Assembly: GCA_964016985.1 (NCBI GenBank)
Contig: OZ024828.1
Coordinates: 90,430,399-90,494,398, forward strand
Reading direction: 5' to 3'
Length of the DNA: 64,000 bases
From: Anodontia alba
Taxonomy: Eukaryota; Mollusca; Bivalvia; Lucinida; Lucinidae
This document shows positions 31,428 through 42,184 of this stretch, one piece after another. The translations under genes and the position numbers were made by a program. The notes beneath the pieces were generated by a model that did no database searches, had not been told where the DNA came from, and saw only the letters and a program-made list of their open reading frames with translations. How positions within the stretch are numbered: the stretch's first letter is position 1; the number at the start of each line of letters is the position of its first letter.

Positions 31428-31474
31428 TACTTACACCACTACTTACACCACTACTTTTACTACTTACACCACTA
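31428..31474. repeat. Short tandem repeat
   Basis: About three imperfect copies of CTACTTACACCACTA. Confidence 0.75.
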
Positions 31475-31552
31475 TTTGCAACAATGGATATGTCCAAAAT
31501 GCAAAGATGGAAGAGTTTATTTCAGAAACTCAAGGGTGAAAGGATTAGCTTG
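31475..31552 (+). mobile_element. Family S tail fragment
   Basis: TTGCAACAATGGATATGTCC, AAAGATGGAAGAGTTTATTT and CTCAAGGGTGAAAGGATTA match 42.32-42.39 kb. A Q-like start (CTGAACCCAGATATGCCCTG, GCAAACAGTGCAGATTCGG) follows at 31590-31660. Confidence 0.5.
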
Positions 31553-31692
31553 CGATAATGTTCAATCATATTCTGTTGCAATCAGTTAATGTTATCCCTG
31601 TAAGCCTGGCCCTGCTGAACCCAGATATGCCCTGCCTTTTGCAAACAGTGCAGATTCGGATCAGTTGTCTGGTCCAAGCGATCACAAAAGAC

Positions 31693-31939
31693 CAGGGCCC
31701 AGTTGTTCAAAGCATCGTTAGCTTAGCCAGCTCGTTAGTGGTCAAAATGTTACCTGTTTTAGTAAGTATAATATCTAATGCACAGGTATTTTGGCTGAAA
31801 AATGTGAGTAGCTTTTGCAAATGCAAAAGCTACTCACATGTTTTCAGCAAAAATATTTGCATATATGCCATATTTAATGATCAAAGTTTTAACGATACGT
31901 TAACTAACGACATCGTTAGCTTTGAACAACTTGGCCCAG
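31693..31939. mobile_element. Family J inverted-repeat element
   Basis: CAGGGCCCAGTTGTTCAAAG to CTTTGAACAACTTGGCCCAG. The inner hairpin has arms ATGTGAGTAGCTTTTGCA and complement (31797-31842). Confidence 0.75.
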
Positions 31940-32489
31940 AAAGTATAAACTACACTATAGTGAAGCACGGGGAGACGTTTTACGACCGCCACAACGCACT
32001 GGCATCAGCTGTAGTGGCGATAAAATGATTCTAAAAGGAAAGACCTACTGGGAGCAATGAACACACCAAAACAGCTGAAAAAAAAGGTGTCGACTTTTCT
32101 GAGCCAGAGTAGTTAGTTTCATTGGGCATTGGGCAGTATAAAGCTTCTCCAGATCCTACAGGCAATTCTTGGGTTGTGCCTCTTATTGTTTCGTACCCTG
32201 GGACCCCTGCACTGATGTATAAAAACTGAACAACAACAACAGGCAATTCTTAGATATACGGCTGAGACTCTGAGAGATGAGATCTCGTATGAGTTTATGA
32301 TGTACCAAAAGCTGTTAATTATGTATATATATTAAAACTATCTACAGTCCTTGTACTCAGACGATCTTGTATTGAAGCGAAGGTATTAAGCACACGTGAA
32401 TATATGAACCAATTTCGAATCCCTTTGAGCGGGTGCAATAAAATATTAACTGCGGCACGCGCAATAAATAATTTGAGTCCCAGCTCGAG
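31940..32489. other. Mostly unassigned stretch
   Basis: ATAAACTACACTATAGTGAA at 31950 also occurs at about 59,694. Nothing else is recognised. Confidence 0.35.
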
Positions 32490-32640
32490 AAAATGGTCAT
32501 TCTACCAAATGCGAACAGCAAAAGGCCAGATCAGACTACGCATCCCACAGTCTGCCTCTGTTCGTTGATAAGGTCACTGCATACAGTTCGGAGGGCTCTT
32601 GTAAGGGGTCAACGAAAGGCCTAATCGACTGCGTGGCGAA
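32490..32640. mobile_element. Family T fragment
   Basis: ACCAAATGCGAACAGCAAAA, GGCCAGATCAGACTACGCAT and CTGCCTCTGTTCG; the remainder is eroded. Confidence 0.4.
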
Positions 32641-32710
32641 TAGCCGTCGTTGTCCTTGGTAAGCTATATGGCGCCCATACTTTCTTATTTTATACCACAT
32701 TTGCGACGCA

Positions 32711-32936
32711 ACGTCAGAAAAGGTACCGTCGGACATATGCGCTCAGCGAAGATTCAGATCAGCCTGCGCATTCGCGCAGTCTGATCAGAATCTTCACTGG
32801 GCGCATTTTGGGTAGCCAAGCTGGTAAAGTTTCTTCATGAGGACAACGAAGACTCTGATCAGACTGTGCGGATGCGCAGGCTGATTTGAGTCTTCGTTTG
32901 GACACGTCAGGTACATTTTCTTACGTTGAGGCTCAT
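32711..32936 (+). mobile_element. Family F element, complete
   Basis: Ends GCGACGCAACGTCAGAAAAG and TTTTCTTACGTTGAGGCTCA. Hairpins GATTCAGATCAGCCTGCGCA and CTGATCAGACTGTGCGGATG. Confidence 0.7.
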
Positions 32937-33262
32937 TTGATGGCGTGTATGTTCATAGGCCGTTTAAATAGAATAGTCTTACGTACGAGCTGCGTGAAAC
33001 ACTTTATCCCAGTTTATTTTCCCTGTCTGAGCGCTAATTCTGCGCAGTCGTAAACCTTGTTACACAAAGTCCCTAGGATTTGGGTAATAATCTTCTTCAT
33101 ATGTGGTATACTTTCACCTTTAACGTATTGTTGCTATGCAAATTTATACTGCTACCAGGCACCAGGGCGGCGATTGTTTTATGTACATGCATTTGTTCAG
33201 CCTTGCTTTCATAATTCATTCACCCATGCTGCCTGTCACCAAGCACCTCCCTGTCCACTTGG
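32937..33262. other. Unassigned stretch
   Basis: Nothing is recognised. Confidence 0.35.
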
Positions 33263-33405
33263 CCCCAGTCTACAGTGACTAAATATTTTTTCTTATAATC
33301 CTGTTTGATAATCCTCTAAAATACAACCAAAACATATCATGACTATAAAGGCTAGCCACTAGACCAGCCTTTATATATAGGTATGATATTATTTTAGATG
33401 AAAAT
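33263..33405. mobile_element. Family L element, partial
   Basis: CAGTCTACAGTGACTAAATA, ATGACTATAAAGGCTAGCCA and complement CCAGCCTTTATATATAGG match 59.9 kb; the right end is lost. Confidence 0.55.
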
Positions 33406-33872
33406 AAATAAACGCCTTTCAGGATTTTCATGTACTCAAAATATGGAGTCCTGAACTCCTATTTTGGCTGCCGGGACTCCTAATTCTCAGAAAAATTTAG
33501 CAAAATTACATAGCAGAGTTCTTTTTTAAGAAAATTGCTTTGGGGCTCCTATTTCCAAAATTCTGGTTAGAATTTGGTTAGAATTTTGTTTTTTAACTGT
33601 TGTGCGAATTCATTCGCATTGCTTTGAGTGTTAAATGTTCTTGGAGTCCAAATACGATAAAGCGAAGTGCTTAGAAGAAGTGGCAAAGAAGGCATACATA
33701 TAATCACTTTATCATGACAACCGTCGTTTGTTATTGACAAATTAAACTTATGAGGCGTGTTTTTGACTTGACGTTCGCCTTTTGATAGTTTTATGGAACC
33801 GCCACGTTTCATGGAGCCTGTAAATCTGACTGCTTATAGAAAGTGTTTTATTAAAAGGTCGATGTGAATAAA
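33406..33872. other. Unassigned stretch
   Basis: No family recognised. An 81-codon minus-strand open frame (33567-33812) has no recognisable similarity. Confidence 0.3.
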
Positions 33873-34286
33873 TTAACACTTAAAGCGCTAAACAAAACTG
33901 TTTGTTTGTTTGTGTTGAGGTTTTACGGCCCAGTCAACCCAATGGGGTCATGTCGAGCGCGGTCAGTTTACCTAACCACACGTTTACTGGGCAGGCTTAG
34001 TCCTCTAAGCGGTTAACCAGTAGTGTGCACATTCTTTCGCCAGAAACTGACAACTGCCCTTCTTGAATCAGAGGAAAACAAAATTGTAGCAGACGACATT
34101 CTTTTTTTTTTTTTTTTTTTTTTTCAATATTTTTCAGAGAAAAAAAGACTCACAAGAAATGCCAAGCCTCATTTTCTGACAATTGCAAACAAAAGCAAAA
34201 AACAAAAAAAAAAAAAAAAAAAAAAGAAAGAAAGCTATCGTCTGCTGCAGCTTAATATTATCCATTAATTAGCACTTTCAGGGTTA
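33873..34286. mobile_element. Family G element split by a SINE
   Basis: TTAACACTTAAAGCGCTAAA at the left and AGCACTTTCAGGGTTAA at the right. GTAGCAGACGACATTC and ATCGTCTGCTGCAGC sit inside. Poly(T) and poly(A) runs near 34,102-34,124 and 34,205-34,225 lie on opposite arms. It is interrupted by family M. Confidence 0.7.
33898..34075 (-). mobile_element. Family M SINE inserted in family G
   Basis: Flanked by AAACAAAA on both sides (33890-33897 and 34076-34083). Begins with GTTTGTTTGTTTGTG (tail complement), then GGTTTTACGGCCCAGTCAAC and GGGCAGGCTTAGTCCTCTAA. The 5' head is missing. Confidence 0.75.
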
Positions 34287-34306
34287 AACTACCAGCCAGC
34301 AATTCA

Positions 34307-34577
34307 ACGCTTATCAAGCTGGCTAAAAATTCAACCGACAACATTGAAATATTTTTTTTTTATTTCTCCAAGAAAGAAGACTTTGGCATTCAATGCAAAT
34401 TGTCTCCTTTACATTCCATACAAATTGCTCAAAGGAGACGATTTGCATGGAATGTCAGTCTGTTTCCTGGGAAAATAAGAAAAAAGAAATGTATGAAAAT
34501 CTTTTTTCTGGGAAAAATAAGAAACCTATCATCAATTTGTGGTCTGCTGATTTTGCCCAGAGAGCGATAATGGTTAA
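34307..34577 (+). mobile_element. Family G element with internal expansion
   Basis: TGTCTCCTTTACATTCCATA, then AGGAGACGATTTGCATGGAA. The right arm segment CTGGGAAAATAAGAAA appears twice (about 34457 and 34508). Ends GATTTTGCCCAGAGAGCG. Confidence 0.6.
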
Positions 34578-34846
34578 CTTCAAAACAACAGGTAGCAGCA
34601 AAAATCAGCATCATCGATTTGTGTTCATAAAGGAGACTATATTGATGTACACGTCTGGATGGAATATTATCCATTAATTATGACAGATCTCATCTTGTTT
34701 TATTGCATTTATTCAGAGAGCTTTCCAACAAATTAAAACCCATTCATTAGGTCCCCAACCAGCTCTCCTCGACTGACTTCTTTATGTTTTGATATTATTA
34801 AATTAAGCATAGAGAAAGGAATCCTGACGCATCAGTTGTCATCCGT

Positions 34847-34965
34847 TAACTTTTACCACTCTCTGGGCTAATTGAACAGACGACATTGGAGACAATTTGC
34901 ATGAAATGTCAAATCCTGTTGTCTGGGAAAAAAAGAAAAATATTTCAAAATGTCGTCTGCTGTCA
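34847..34965 (+). mobile_element. Family G element, left half deleted internally
   Basis: GTTAACTTTTACCACTCTCT and GAACAGACGACATT are followed at once by GGAGACAATTTGCATGAAAT and ATGTCGTCTGCTGTC. Its latter part lies in the duplicated unit. Confidence 0.55.
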
Positions 34966-35566
34966 ATTGCACGTGTTTTGCCTCCTTGTTTCATTACAGT
35001 TTAATCACAGTGATTTAATTTGATTTACATGTTTTTCTGTGACGTTCCACTGATTAAATTTGGGTGCCTCTATACGAGCAGAAAAGCTATTTTGTATTTT
35101 TTTTTTTTTTTTTGCCATTACTAAAACACGCCTATCCAAATATATAGAAAATTTCACCTCCAAAAATTTTCAGATAAAAACCTCTGATATTTTTCATACT
35201 TCTACTCAAAACATAGATTGGGGGTACTCGTTAGAACCGCCTCGCCAAGGCGGTTCTAACAAGTACCCACAATCTATGTTTTTGATCAGAAATAAGAAAA
35301 ATAATGTATACCCCTGTAAACCCCAGTTTTACTATATAAAATTGGGGTTTGAGGGGGTCAAAATTATATAGGCATGTTTTCGTAATGTTTCAACCTAGGG
35401 TGAAGATTTTCGCCAGTAAAATCTATTTAACCTCCCCTCCTAAACCCCACCACCCCTCGCCCACCCGCTCACAGTGGTTTTAACTACTGACCGCCCTGAG
35501 GCGTGGTTCTCTCGTTAAGGCTTTGTGGCTCCTCGCAGAATGTTGTCCATACTTGTATCAAATTTT
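34865..35566 (+). repeat. 702-bp tandem duplication, unit 1
   Basis: From GGGCTAATTGAACAGACGAC to CCATACTTGTATCAAATTTT. Contains a partial G element, a poly(T) tract, a family A copy and a C-rich segment. It is repeated immediately downstream. Confidence 0.9.
35116..35387 (+). mobile_element. Family A element in duplication unit 1
   Basis: Terminus CATTACTAAAACACGCC and end GCATGTTTTCGTAATG. The left stem carries GGGGGTACTCG and the right AACAAGTACCC, an unpaired change shared with unit 2. Confidence 0.85.
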
Positions 35567-35800
35567 GGGCTAATTCAACAGACGACATTGGAGACAATTT
35601 GCATGAAATGTCAAATCCTGTTGTCTGGGAAAAAAAGAAAAATATTTCAAAATGTCGTCTGCTGTCAATTGCACGTGTTTTGCCTCCTTGTTTCATTACA
35701 GTTTAATCACAGTGATTTAATTTGATTTACATGTTTTTCTGTGACGTTCCACTGATTAAATTTGGGTGCCTCTATACGAGCAGAAAAGCTATTTTGTACT

Positions 35801-35833
<33 letters not shown>

Positions 35834-36293
35834 CTTTACTAAAACACGCCTATCCAAATATATGGAAATTTCACCTCCAAAAATTTTCAGATAAAAACCT
35901 CTGATATTTTTCATACTTCTACTCAAAACATAGATTGGGGGTACTCGTTAGAACCGCCTCGCCGAGGCGGTTCTAACAAGTACCCACAATCTATGTTTTT
36001 GATCAGAAATAAGAAAAATAATGTATACCCCTGTAAACCCCAGTTTTACTATATAAAATTAAGGTTTGAGGGGGGGGGGGGGGTCAAAATTATATAGGCA
36101 TGTTTTCGTGATATTTGAACCTAGGGTGAAGATTTTCGCCAGTAAAATCTATTTAACCTCCCCTCCTCACCCCCACCACCCCTCGCCGACCCGCTCACAG
36201 TGGTTTTAACTACTGACCGCCCTGAGGCGTGGTTCTCTCGTTAAGGCTTTGTGGCTCCTCGCAGAATGTTGTCCATACTTGTATCAATTTTTG
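35567..36293 (+). repeat. 702-bp tandem duplication, unit 2
   Basis: The copy reaches CCATACTTGTATCAATTTTTG and is about 727 bp, longer mainly because the T tract (35803-35831) and a G tract (from about 36070) expanded. Few substitutions separate the units. Confidence 0.9.
35834..36113 (+). mobile_element. Family A element in duplication unit 2
   Basis: Sister of the 35.1 kb copy. Its end has become GTTTTCGTGATA, and the GAGGGGGTC segment has grown to a long G run. Confidence 0.85.
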
Positions 36294-36392
36294 AACAAAT
36301 AAAATTTATAAAGGTTGCCCTTGGAAACAAAGAATTTATAAAAGAAGACCAATCGGAATCTCGGTTTTATTGAGACTTTTCGAGACAGAAAC

Positions 36393-36671
36393 CATCACGA
36401 AAACTTACCTTTATAATTTTGACTCCCTTAAACCCCACTTTTATATAGTAAAACTGGGGTTTACAGAGGTATACATTACTTTTCTTATTTCTGCTAAAAA
36501 CATAGATTGTGGGTACTCGTTAGAACCGCCTCAGCAAGGCGGTTCTAAAGAGTACACAATCAATGTTTTGAGCAGAATTATGAAAAATATTGGAGTTTTT
36601 TTTATCTGAAAATTTTCAGTTTTTGGAGGTGGATTTTTTTTATATATTTGAATAGGCGTGTTTTCGTTATG
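36393..36671 (-). mobile_element. Family A element
   Basis: Ends CATCACGAAAACTTACC and GCGTGTTTTCGTTATG. The second stem arm is eroded (GGTTCTAAAGAGTACACAAT). Confidence 0.8.
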
Positions 36672-36729
36672 GGAGCTGGGTTTGTCAAGATACCAGAATG
36701 GACACAATGGTCCCTGCGGTCGATGTGTC

Positions 36730-36838
36730 AAAAACTGCTGAATGGGTGGTAAACACTGTAGACCCTGATCAGACGCCGTATGCGGCGTCTACACTGTTGT
36801 TTAAACATGTATATCCCAGTATTTAGGGAAAATACGGC
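36730..36838 (+). mobile_element. Family E element, left end missing
   Basis: CTGCTGAATGGGTGGTAAAC, hairpin GTAGACCCTGATCAGACGCC with a shortened right arm, and end TTAGGGAAAATACGGCA. Confidence 0.55.
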
Positions 36839-36936
36839 AAGTGCAACCGATTATGATTTCTCAGATGTCCTCCAGACAGGTAAAACTCATGACGATGAAA
36901 TTTCATCTGTAGACAACAGAATCGTAAGTTTCTATT

Positions 36937-36988
36937 ATTTTATTTTTTTTTTTTTTATTTTTTTTTTTTTTTTTTTTGTTTGTTTGTT
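36937..36988. repeat. Poly(T) tract then (GTTT)n
   Basis: T runs with single A interruptions, followed by TTGTTTGTTTGTTT. Confidence 0.9.
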
Positions 36989-37261
36989 TCTGTATCATGA
37001 TGCAATTATTTCAACATAAATTCGGCCAAATGACTGATATAAGCTTTCTGCCAACCTCAGAACTCAAACTTTTCAGCTTCATGCAAATCTACCAATCAAC
37101 CAGTTGTCAAGTTTAAAAAAAAAGGATGTCGGTTCTTTGCTAGTGGGGAGGACAAACTGAGCTTCTGCCACCATGAAAAAGATTAAATCTTGAGCTGTGG
37201 TCTCGTATCTGATTGGTTGCTGTTGCTTGTTACGTCGAAACTTACAGATAAACACATCAAA

Positions 37262-38030
37262 TTCTAAGGGTTTTACAGCGCCAACGGTTATGGATAAACA
37301 AGGACTGATTCAAAGGGATGTTCAGCGCTAGCGGTAATTGATAAACTAGGACAGATTAAAAGGGTTTTACAGCGCCAACGGTTATGGATAAACAAGGATG
37401 GATTCAAAACGTTGTTCAGCGCCAATAGTAACTGATAAACACAGACAAATTCTAAGGGTTTTACAGCGCCAACGGTTATGGATAAACAGGGACAGATGCA
37501 AAGGGTTGTTCAGCCCCAAAAGGGTAATGATAAACACGGACAGATTCAAAGGGTTTTACAGCGCCAACGGTTATGGATAAACAAGGACGGATTCAAAGGA
37601 TTCTTCAGTGCCAACGGTAATTGATAAACACGAACAAATTCTAATGGTTTTACAGGGCCAACGGTTAAGGAGAAACCAGGACAGATTCAAAAGGTTGCTC
37701 TGTGCCAAAGGTAATTGATAAAAAAGGTAATTGATAAACACGGACATATTCAGAGGGCTTTACAGCGACAACGGTTATGAATAAACACGGACATATTCAG
37801 AGGGTTTTACAGCGCTGACGGTTACGGACAAACACGTACAGATTCAGAGGGTTTTACAGCGCTGACGGTTACGGATCTACACGGAAACATTCAAAGGTTT
37901 TACCGTTCCAACGGTTACGGGCAAACACGGACAGATTCAGAAGGTTTTACAGCGCCACCAGTTACGGCTAAATACGTAATGATTCAATGGGTTTAACTGC
38001 GCCAACGCTAACGGTAACGGGTATTCAATC
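37262..38030 (+). repeat. 47-bp minisatellite, about 16 units
   Basis: The unit runs ATTCTAAGGGTTTTACAGCG, CCAACGGTTATGGATAAACA, AGGACAG. Early units alternate between a GGTTTTACAGCG type and a TTGTTCAGCG type with GGTAATTGATAAACACGG, giving a 94-bp higher-order period. Later units are more diverged and mostly of the first type. Confidence 0.9.
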
Positions 38031-38379
38031 TAAAGCGGCCGAAAAACGAAGTCGATTTAATAGGGCTGATAGTCTAGATTTCGTTTTATTAGGAAAACGA
38101 AATAAAACGAAATAGATGTCCTACACTTATAGTTTGCTTCCTAAACCACCAGTTCCTAAAGTGTAAATATCTACTGATAAGGAATAATTTCCTTTGTATT
38201 TAGATTGCTGATATTTCGTGAATGAAAGGAATGATTTTCCTATCTGGTTGTGCATAAAACTGAGTGTTGTCATTAACTGAAATTAATTGGAGTAGATAAA
38301 GGGCAGAATATCGCTTAGAAAATGACCTTTATAAACCGTTTTCCTCATCCACTCCATTACTTGTATTGTTTAGTCTATT
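38031..38379. other. Unassigned stretch
   Basis: Nothing is recognised. Confidence 0.35.
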
Positions 38380-38480
38380 TACCCATATCAGACTGAATAA
38401 ACTCCACCATACTATATGCTGGAAGAGTCCAATTTCAATTTAAGGTATGTCAGGCTATGTGATTTAGACATTTCTAGCGC
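38380..38480 (+). mobile_element. Family Y fragment
   Basis: ACTATATGCTGGAAGAGTCC, AATTTCAATTTAAGGTATGT and CAGGCTATGTGATTT match 58.82-58.88 kb. Confidence 0.5.
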
Positions 38481-38490
38481 TGTATACGCT

Positions 38491-38768
38491 CATCACGAAA
38501 ACATGCCTATATAATTTTGACCCCCTGAAACCCCACTTTTATATAGTAAAACTGGGGTTTACAGGGGTATACATTATCTTTCTTATTTCTGCTCAAAAAC
38601 ATAGATTGTGGGTACGCGTTAGAACCGCCTCGCGAGGCGGTTCTAACGCGTACCCACAATCTATGTTTTGAGTAGAAATGTGAAAATATCAGCGCTTTTT
38701 TATCTGAAAATTTTCAGTTTTTGGAGGTGAAATTTTCAATATATTTGAATAGGCATGATTTCGTAATG
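38491..38768 (-). mobile_element. Family A element with paired stem change
   Basis: Stem arms TACGCGTTAGAACCGCCTCG and CGAGGCGGTTCTAACGCGTA meet with no loop base. Against the family consensus the left T is G and the right A is C, so pairing is preserved. The right terminus reads GCATGATTTCGTAATG. Confidence 0.9.
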
Positions 38769-38819
38769 AACCATTGGGATATTGGACCTACGCAAGCCGC
38801 ATGTATTAACCAAAAATAT

Positions 38820-39320
38820 GAGTCGCAACATGAGAAAAGGTACCTTCTGGCATGTTAGCCAAATAAGCAAGTGCATCTGCACAGTCTGATCGGAGTCTCC
38901 GCTGTCCGCATGAAGAAACTTTGCATCCTTGGCTATCATTACGAAAACACGCCTATACAAATATACTAAAAATTTTACCACCAAAAAATGAAAATTTTCA
39001 GATAAAAAATTCTGATATTTTTTATACTTCTGCTCAAAACATAGATTATTGGTACTCGTAAGAACCGCCTCGATGAGGCGGTTCTAACGAGCACCCACAC
39101 TCTATGTTTTTAGCAGAAATAAGAAAAATAATGTTTACCCCTGTAAGCCCCAGTTTTACTATACAAAAATGGGGTTTAAGGGGGTCAAACTATATAGGCA
39201 TGTTTTCGTGATGAAAAAAAGGCCCAATGAAGATTCTGATCAGACCGCGAATGCGCAGGCTGATCTGAATCTTCGCCGGGCGAACATGTCCGATGGTACA
39301 TTTTCTGACGTGGCGACGCA
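38820..39320 (+). mobile_element. Family F element split by family A
   Basis: The left part (38820-38936) holds AGGTACCTTCTGGCATG and CATCTGCACAGTCTGATCGG, and ends CATCCTTGGCTAT. The right part (39214-39320) resumes with AAGATTCTGATCAGACCGCG and ends CATTTTCTGACGTGGCGACG. Confidence 0.8.
38937..39213 (+). mobile_element. Family A nested in family F
   Basis: Complete element between CTTGGCTAT and AAAAAAAGGCCC. F copies without it read CTTGGCTATCCAAAATGCGC, so no flanking base is repeated. Confidence 0.88.
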
Positions 39321-39376
39321 TATGTTACATCTGACTAATGTTTTTTTTAGTTTTATTTATTTATTTTTTTTTTTTT

Positions 39377-39639
39377 AATTTAATTTCGGACGATACGCAC
39401 CCATTACTGAATACAGTTTTATGTAAACACCATATTTATCAATGCACTGTACTCCAGTGCAGTACATTGTAATCCCGTTGCACATAGCGCTGCATTTGAT
39501 CTTGGCATCGAGTCTGTTGAAATGTACTGCCTGGTATGCAATTAATGCTGCAGTGAATATTGCAGCGGTTGCAACTGTCACTAGTGAGTTAATTGGTTTG
39601 AATTCTTTCTTCAGTTAAGACGACTAGACAGACCTTGTA
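39377..39639. other. Unassigned stretch
   Basis: Nothing recognised after a poly(T) tract at 39361-39376. Confidence 0.35.
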
Positions 39640-39869
39640 AATTTTCCATCATTTTTTAAAAGGGGGGTGGGGGGGGGGGAACGTTTGTGACTTCGTGTTT
39701 GCTTTCCTGCACACCAAGTCCCTTTAGAAAAGGAGTGTGCTCTAAAAGGAAAGAATTTGCTCACAAAGGAAGCAAATTCTCTCCCTTTAGAATACGCCCA
39801 TTTTCAGACTGGAGCAAAAGCAATTCTGTAAGAGTTTTCTCTCCTGAAAGTGTATCAGATACCCTTAAA
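39640..39869 (-). mobile_element. Family H element
   Basis: A G-rich run (39660-39680), then GTGTTTGCTTTCCTGCACAC, hairpin arms TCTAAAAGGAAAGAATTTGC and GCAAATTCTCTCCCTTTAGA, then GAAAGTGTATCAGATACCC. Confidence 0.65.
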
Positions 39870-39895
39870 TACAATTTTCTCGCTGGTTGCCTGCG

Positions 39896-40000
39896 CACGG
39901 TACAGAGGAACATACCACGGTGCAGAGGAATATACCACGGTACAGAGGAACATACCACGGTGCAGAGGAATATACCACGGTACAGAGAAACACACCACGC
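39896..40000 (+). repeat. 20-bp minisatellite
   Basis: About five units of GTACAGAGGAACATACCACG alternating with GTGCAGAGGAATATACCACG, so a 40-bp higher-order period. Confidence 0.93.
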
Positions 40001-40082
40001 TTAATGGGAATGGATACACTTTCATGGGAGGCATAAACCGTTTTAATTAGTTGCATTATCATACCAGACAGGTCTGTCTGTT

Positions 40083-40360
40083 CATCACGAAAACATACCT
40101 ATATCATTTTGACCCCCTTAAACCCCACTTTTATATAGTAAAACTGGGATTTACAAGGGTATACATTATTGTTCTTATTTCTGCTCAAAAACATAGATTG
40201 TGGGTACTCGTTAGAACCGCCTCGCCGAGGCGGTTCTAACGAGTGCCACAATCTATGTTTTGAGCAGAAATATGAAAAATATCAGAATTTTTTATCTGAA
40301 AATATTTAGTTTTTGGAGGTAAACTTTTCTATATATTTGAATAGGTGCGGTTTCGTAATG
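40083..40360 (-). mobile_element. Family A element, complete
   Basis: Ends CATCACGAAAACATACC and GGTGCGGTTTCGTAATG. Perfect core with tip GCCTCGCCGAGGC. One base is lost in GAGTGCCACAATC. Confidence 0.85.
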
Positions 40361-41059
40361 TTGTATGCTTTGTACAAACATTTAGATTTGAATCGGATGA
40401 ATGATCTTCCTACAAGTTTCTAAATATTTGGACCATCCAATTGTATTTGTACTTAGACGTATGAGTCGCATTAAGTCAAAAATACAATCTTGTCCCGTAA
40501 TCTGAAGCTTCTAAATTGAAACTAGGTCACAGGTCACCCAACAAAATTATATTTATAGGGACGATTGGCATGGAACTCTTCAGGCAAAAGAAACCCTAAA
40601 ATGATGAAATTCGCCTTTTAAAACTTGTTTCATGAGAAAAATCAGAACAATATTCCAATCTGTCTGCTAAAACATTACACAGAGTGCTAAGCGTTCATGC
40701 ACTTTCTGAAGCTTTTACATATCACTCTGCTGAGAATTCGTTGTTTATTCAGCTTTTGGCCTCATCATTAAGTAACAGCAACTAAACAATATTTGACATT
40801 ACTGACCTCATTGCGCAAGATAACATTAGCTAGGAGATAATGGGCAAGCCCATTTCGTAACATGGAATCCGAACGATATTACAATGGCAACTGATTGGAA
40901 TTTCATCCATGAAACAATCCTCTTGGGAACTGTAGTACGAAAGCGGGTTTACAAGTTGGTGGATCTCAGCCATAAAACTAAAACACCGATTATCTCGCAA
41001 TAGACTGCATGAAATTATTTATGAAAATTCCAAACTGGATACTAGTACTGGTAGCTTTT
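40361..41059. other. Mostly unassigned, weak family G trace
   Basis: GTCTGCTAAAACATTACACA, GAGTGCTAAGCG at about 40,660-40,702 suggests a decayed G end. Otherwise nothing is recognised. Confidence 0.35.
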
Positions 41060-41338
41060 CCGCACTTTATGCAAGGGAGGCAAATTTTATTACTTCCTAT
41101 TTGCTTTCCCGCACACCAGTCACTGGGGTTATACTCTAAAAGGAAAGAATTTGCTCCCCTTGGGCGCAAATTATTTCCTTTTAGAGTGAATCCCACCTTA
41201 AGAGAAAATTCTCTTTAAGTGTAGATCCCATCTTCGGAGGAAATTTTTTCCTTTTAGAGAAACCGCAAAACTCTTTTTCAGAAGCATATACAATCACTGT
41301 TGACATAGCTGCCTCCTCTGAAATATCCGTCTTAGCAA
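41060..41338 (-). mobile_element. Family H element
   Basis: GCTTTCCCGCACACCAGTCA, arms TCTAAAAGGAAAGAATTTGC and GCAAATTATTTCCTTTTAGA, followed by a second partial arm TTTTTTCCTTTTAGAGAAAC. Confidence 0.6.
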
Positions 41339-41476
41339 CAGATAGGGCGCTTTTTTCATCCGAAAACTGCTGATATCTTTCTTATTTCTCCACGAAAACA
41401 TATGTTGTGGGTACTCATTAGAAGAGAGAAATAAGAAAAATATTATGTGGATACCCCCTCTTATCTGTAGCTATGA
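41339..41476 (+). mobile_element. Family B element, stem mostly deleted
   Basis: The left arm TCTCCACGAAAACATATGTT, GTGGGTACTCATTAGAAG joins directly to AGAGAAATAAGAAAAATATT. The right stem arm is gone. Confidence 0.7.
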
Positions 41477-41607
41477 TCCGTTCCTCATAAACAGTGGTTA
41501 CTTGTCATTCTACATTGCCGCCACTTGGATAAGCCACTTGGTATCCGGCGGCATTGAGTTTGTAGCAAAAAAAACAAACAAGTCTTTTCACTAACAACAA
41601 ACAAGAA

Positions 41608-41836
41608 ATTAAGGTGAACTGATACACTTTCAAGGGAGATAACTCTTTCAAAATTGTTTTACCTCCCTTCTGAAAAAAGGGTCTACTCTAAAAGGAAAGA
41701 ACGGGAGCAAATACTTTCCTTTTAGAGTAGACCCCTTTTTGAAGGGGACTGGTGTGAAGCAAAACACACAGAACTCACAAAGTTGTCTCCCTGCAAATAA
41801 AAATGGCGGAAAATCCACAAGTGTATACAGCACACC
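41608..41836 (+). mobile_element. Family H element, complete
   Basis: GAACTGATACACTTTCAAGG to AATCCACAAGTGTATACAGC. Hairpin 41683-41745, arms GGGTCTACTCTAAAAGGAAA and TTTCCTTTTAGAGTAGACCC. Confidence 0.7.
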
Positions 41837-42180
41837 TAAATGCCATGGACCTTCTGGCCATCATGTTAATTTCCATTTGTATTCTTCTTAAGTGAAGATT
41901 TTCTTAGCATAATAATTGTTTTAGTGCTCCTTCAGGAATTTTCAATAACTAATGACGCCAGAAAATCTGTCTGCTTAGCCCATAAATACATAATTTCTGA
42001 CAATTTAGAAAACAGATAGAAAGGAAATACCACTAAAACTATAAAACATTTCATCATTTAAGTCAAGATGAAGACTAGATGTACAACTTGTAAATTACAC
42101 ATCTTTTAAACTTGCAAAAAAAAAGGTGTGAAAATGATGTAGGCTTTTAAGTGAATGACAGCTGCTTGCAAATCATGATT
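41837..42180. other. Unassigned stretch
   Basis: Nothing is recognised. Confidence 0.35.
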
Positions 42181-42184
42181 GACC

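Noticed and set aside
37398..37580. 60-codon open frame in the minisatellite
   Set aside because: It simply follows the 47-bp repeat unit; no other evidence of coding.
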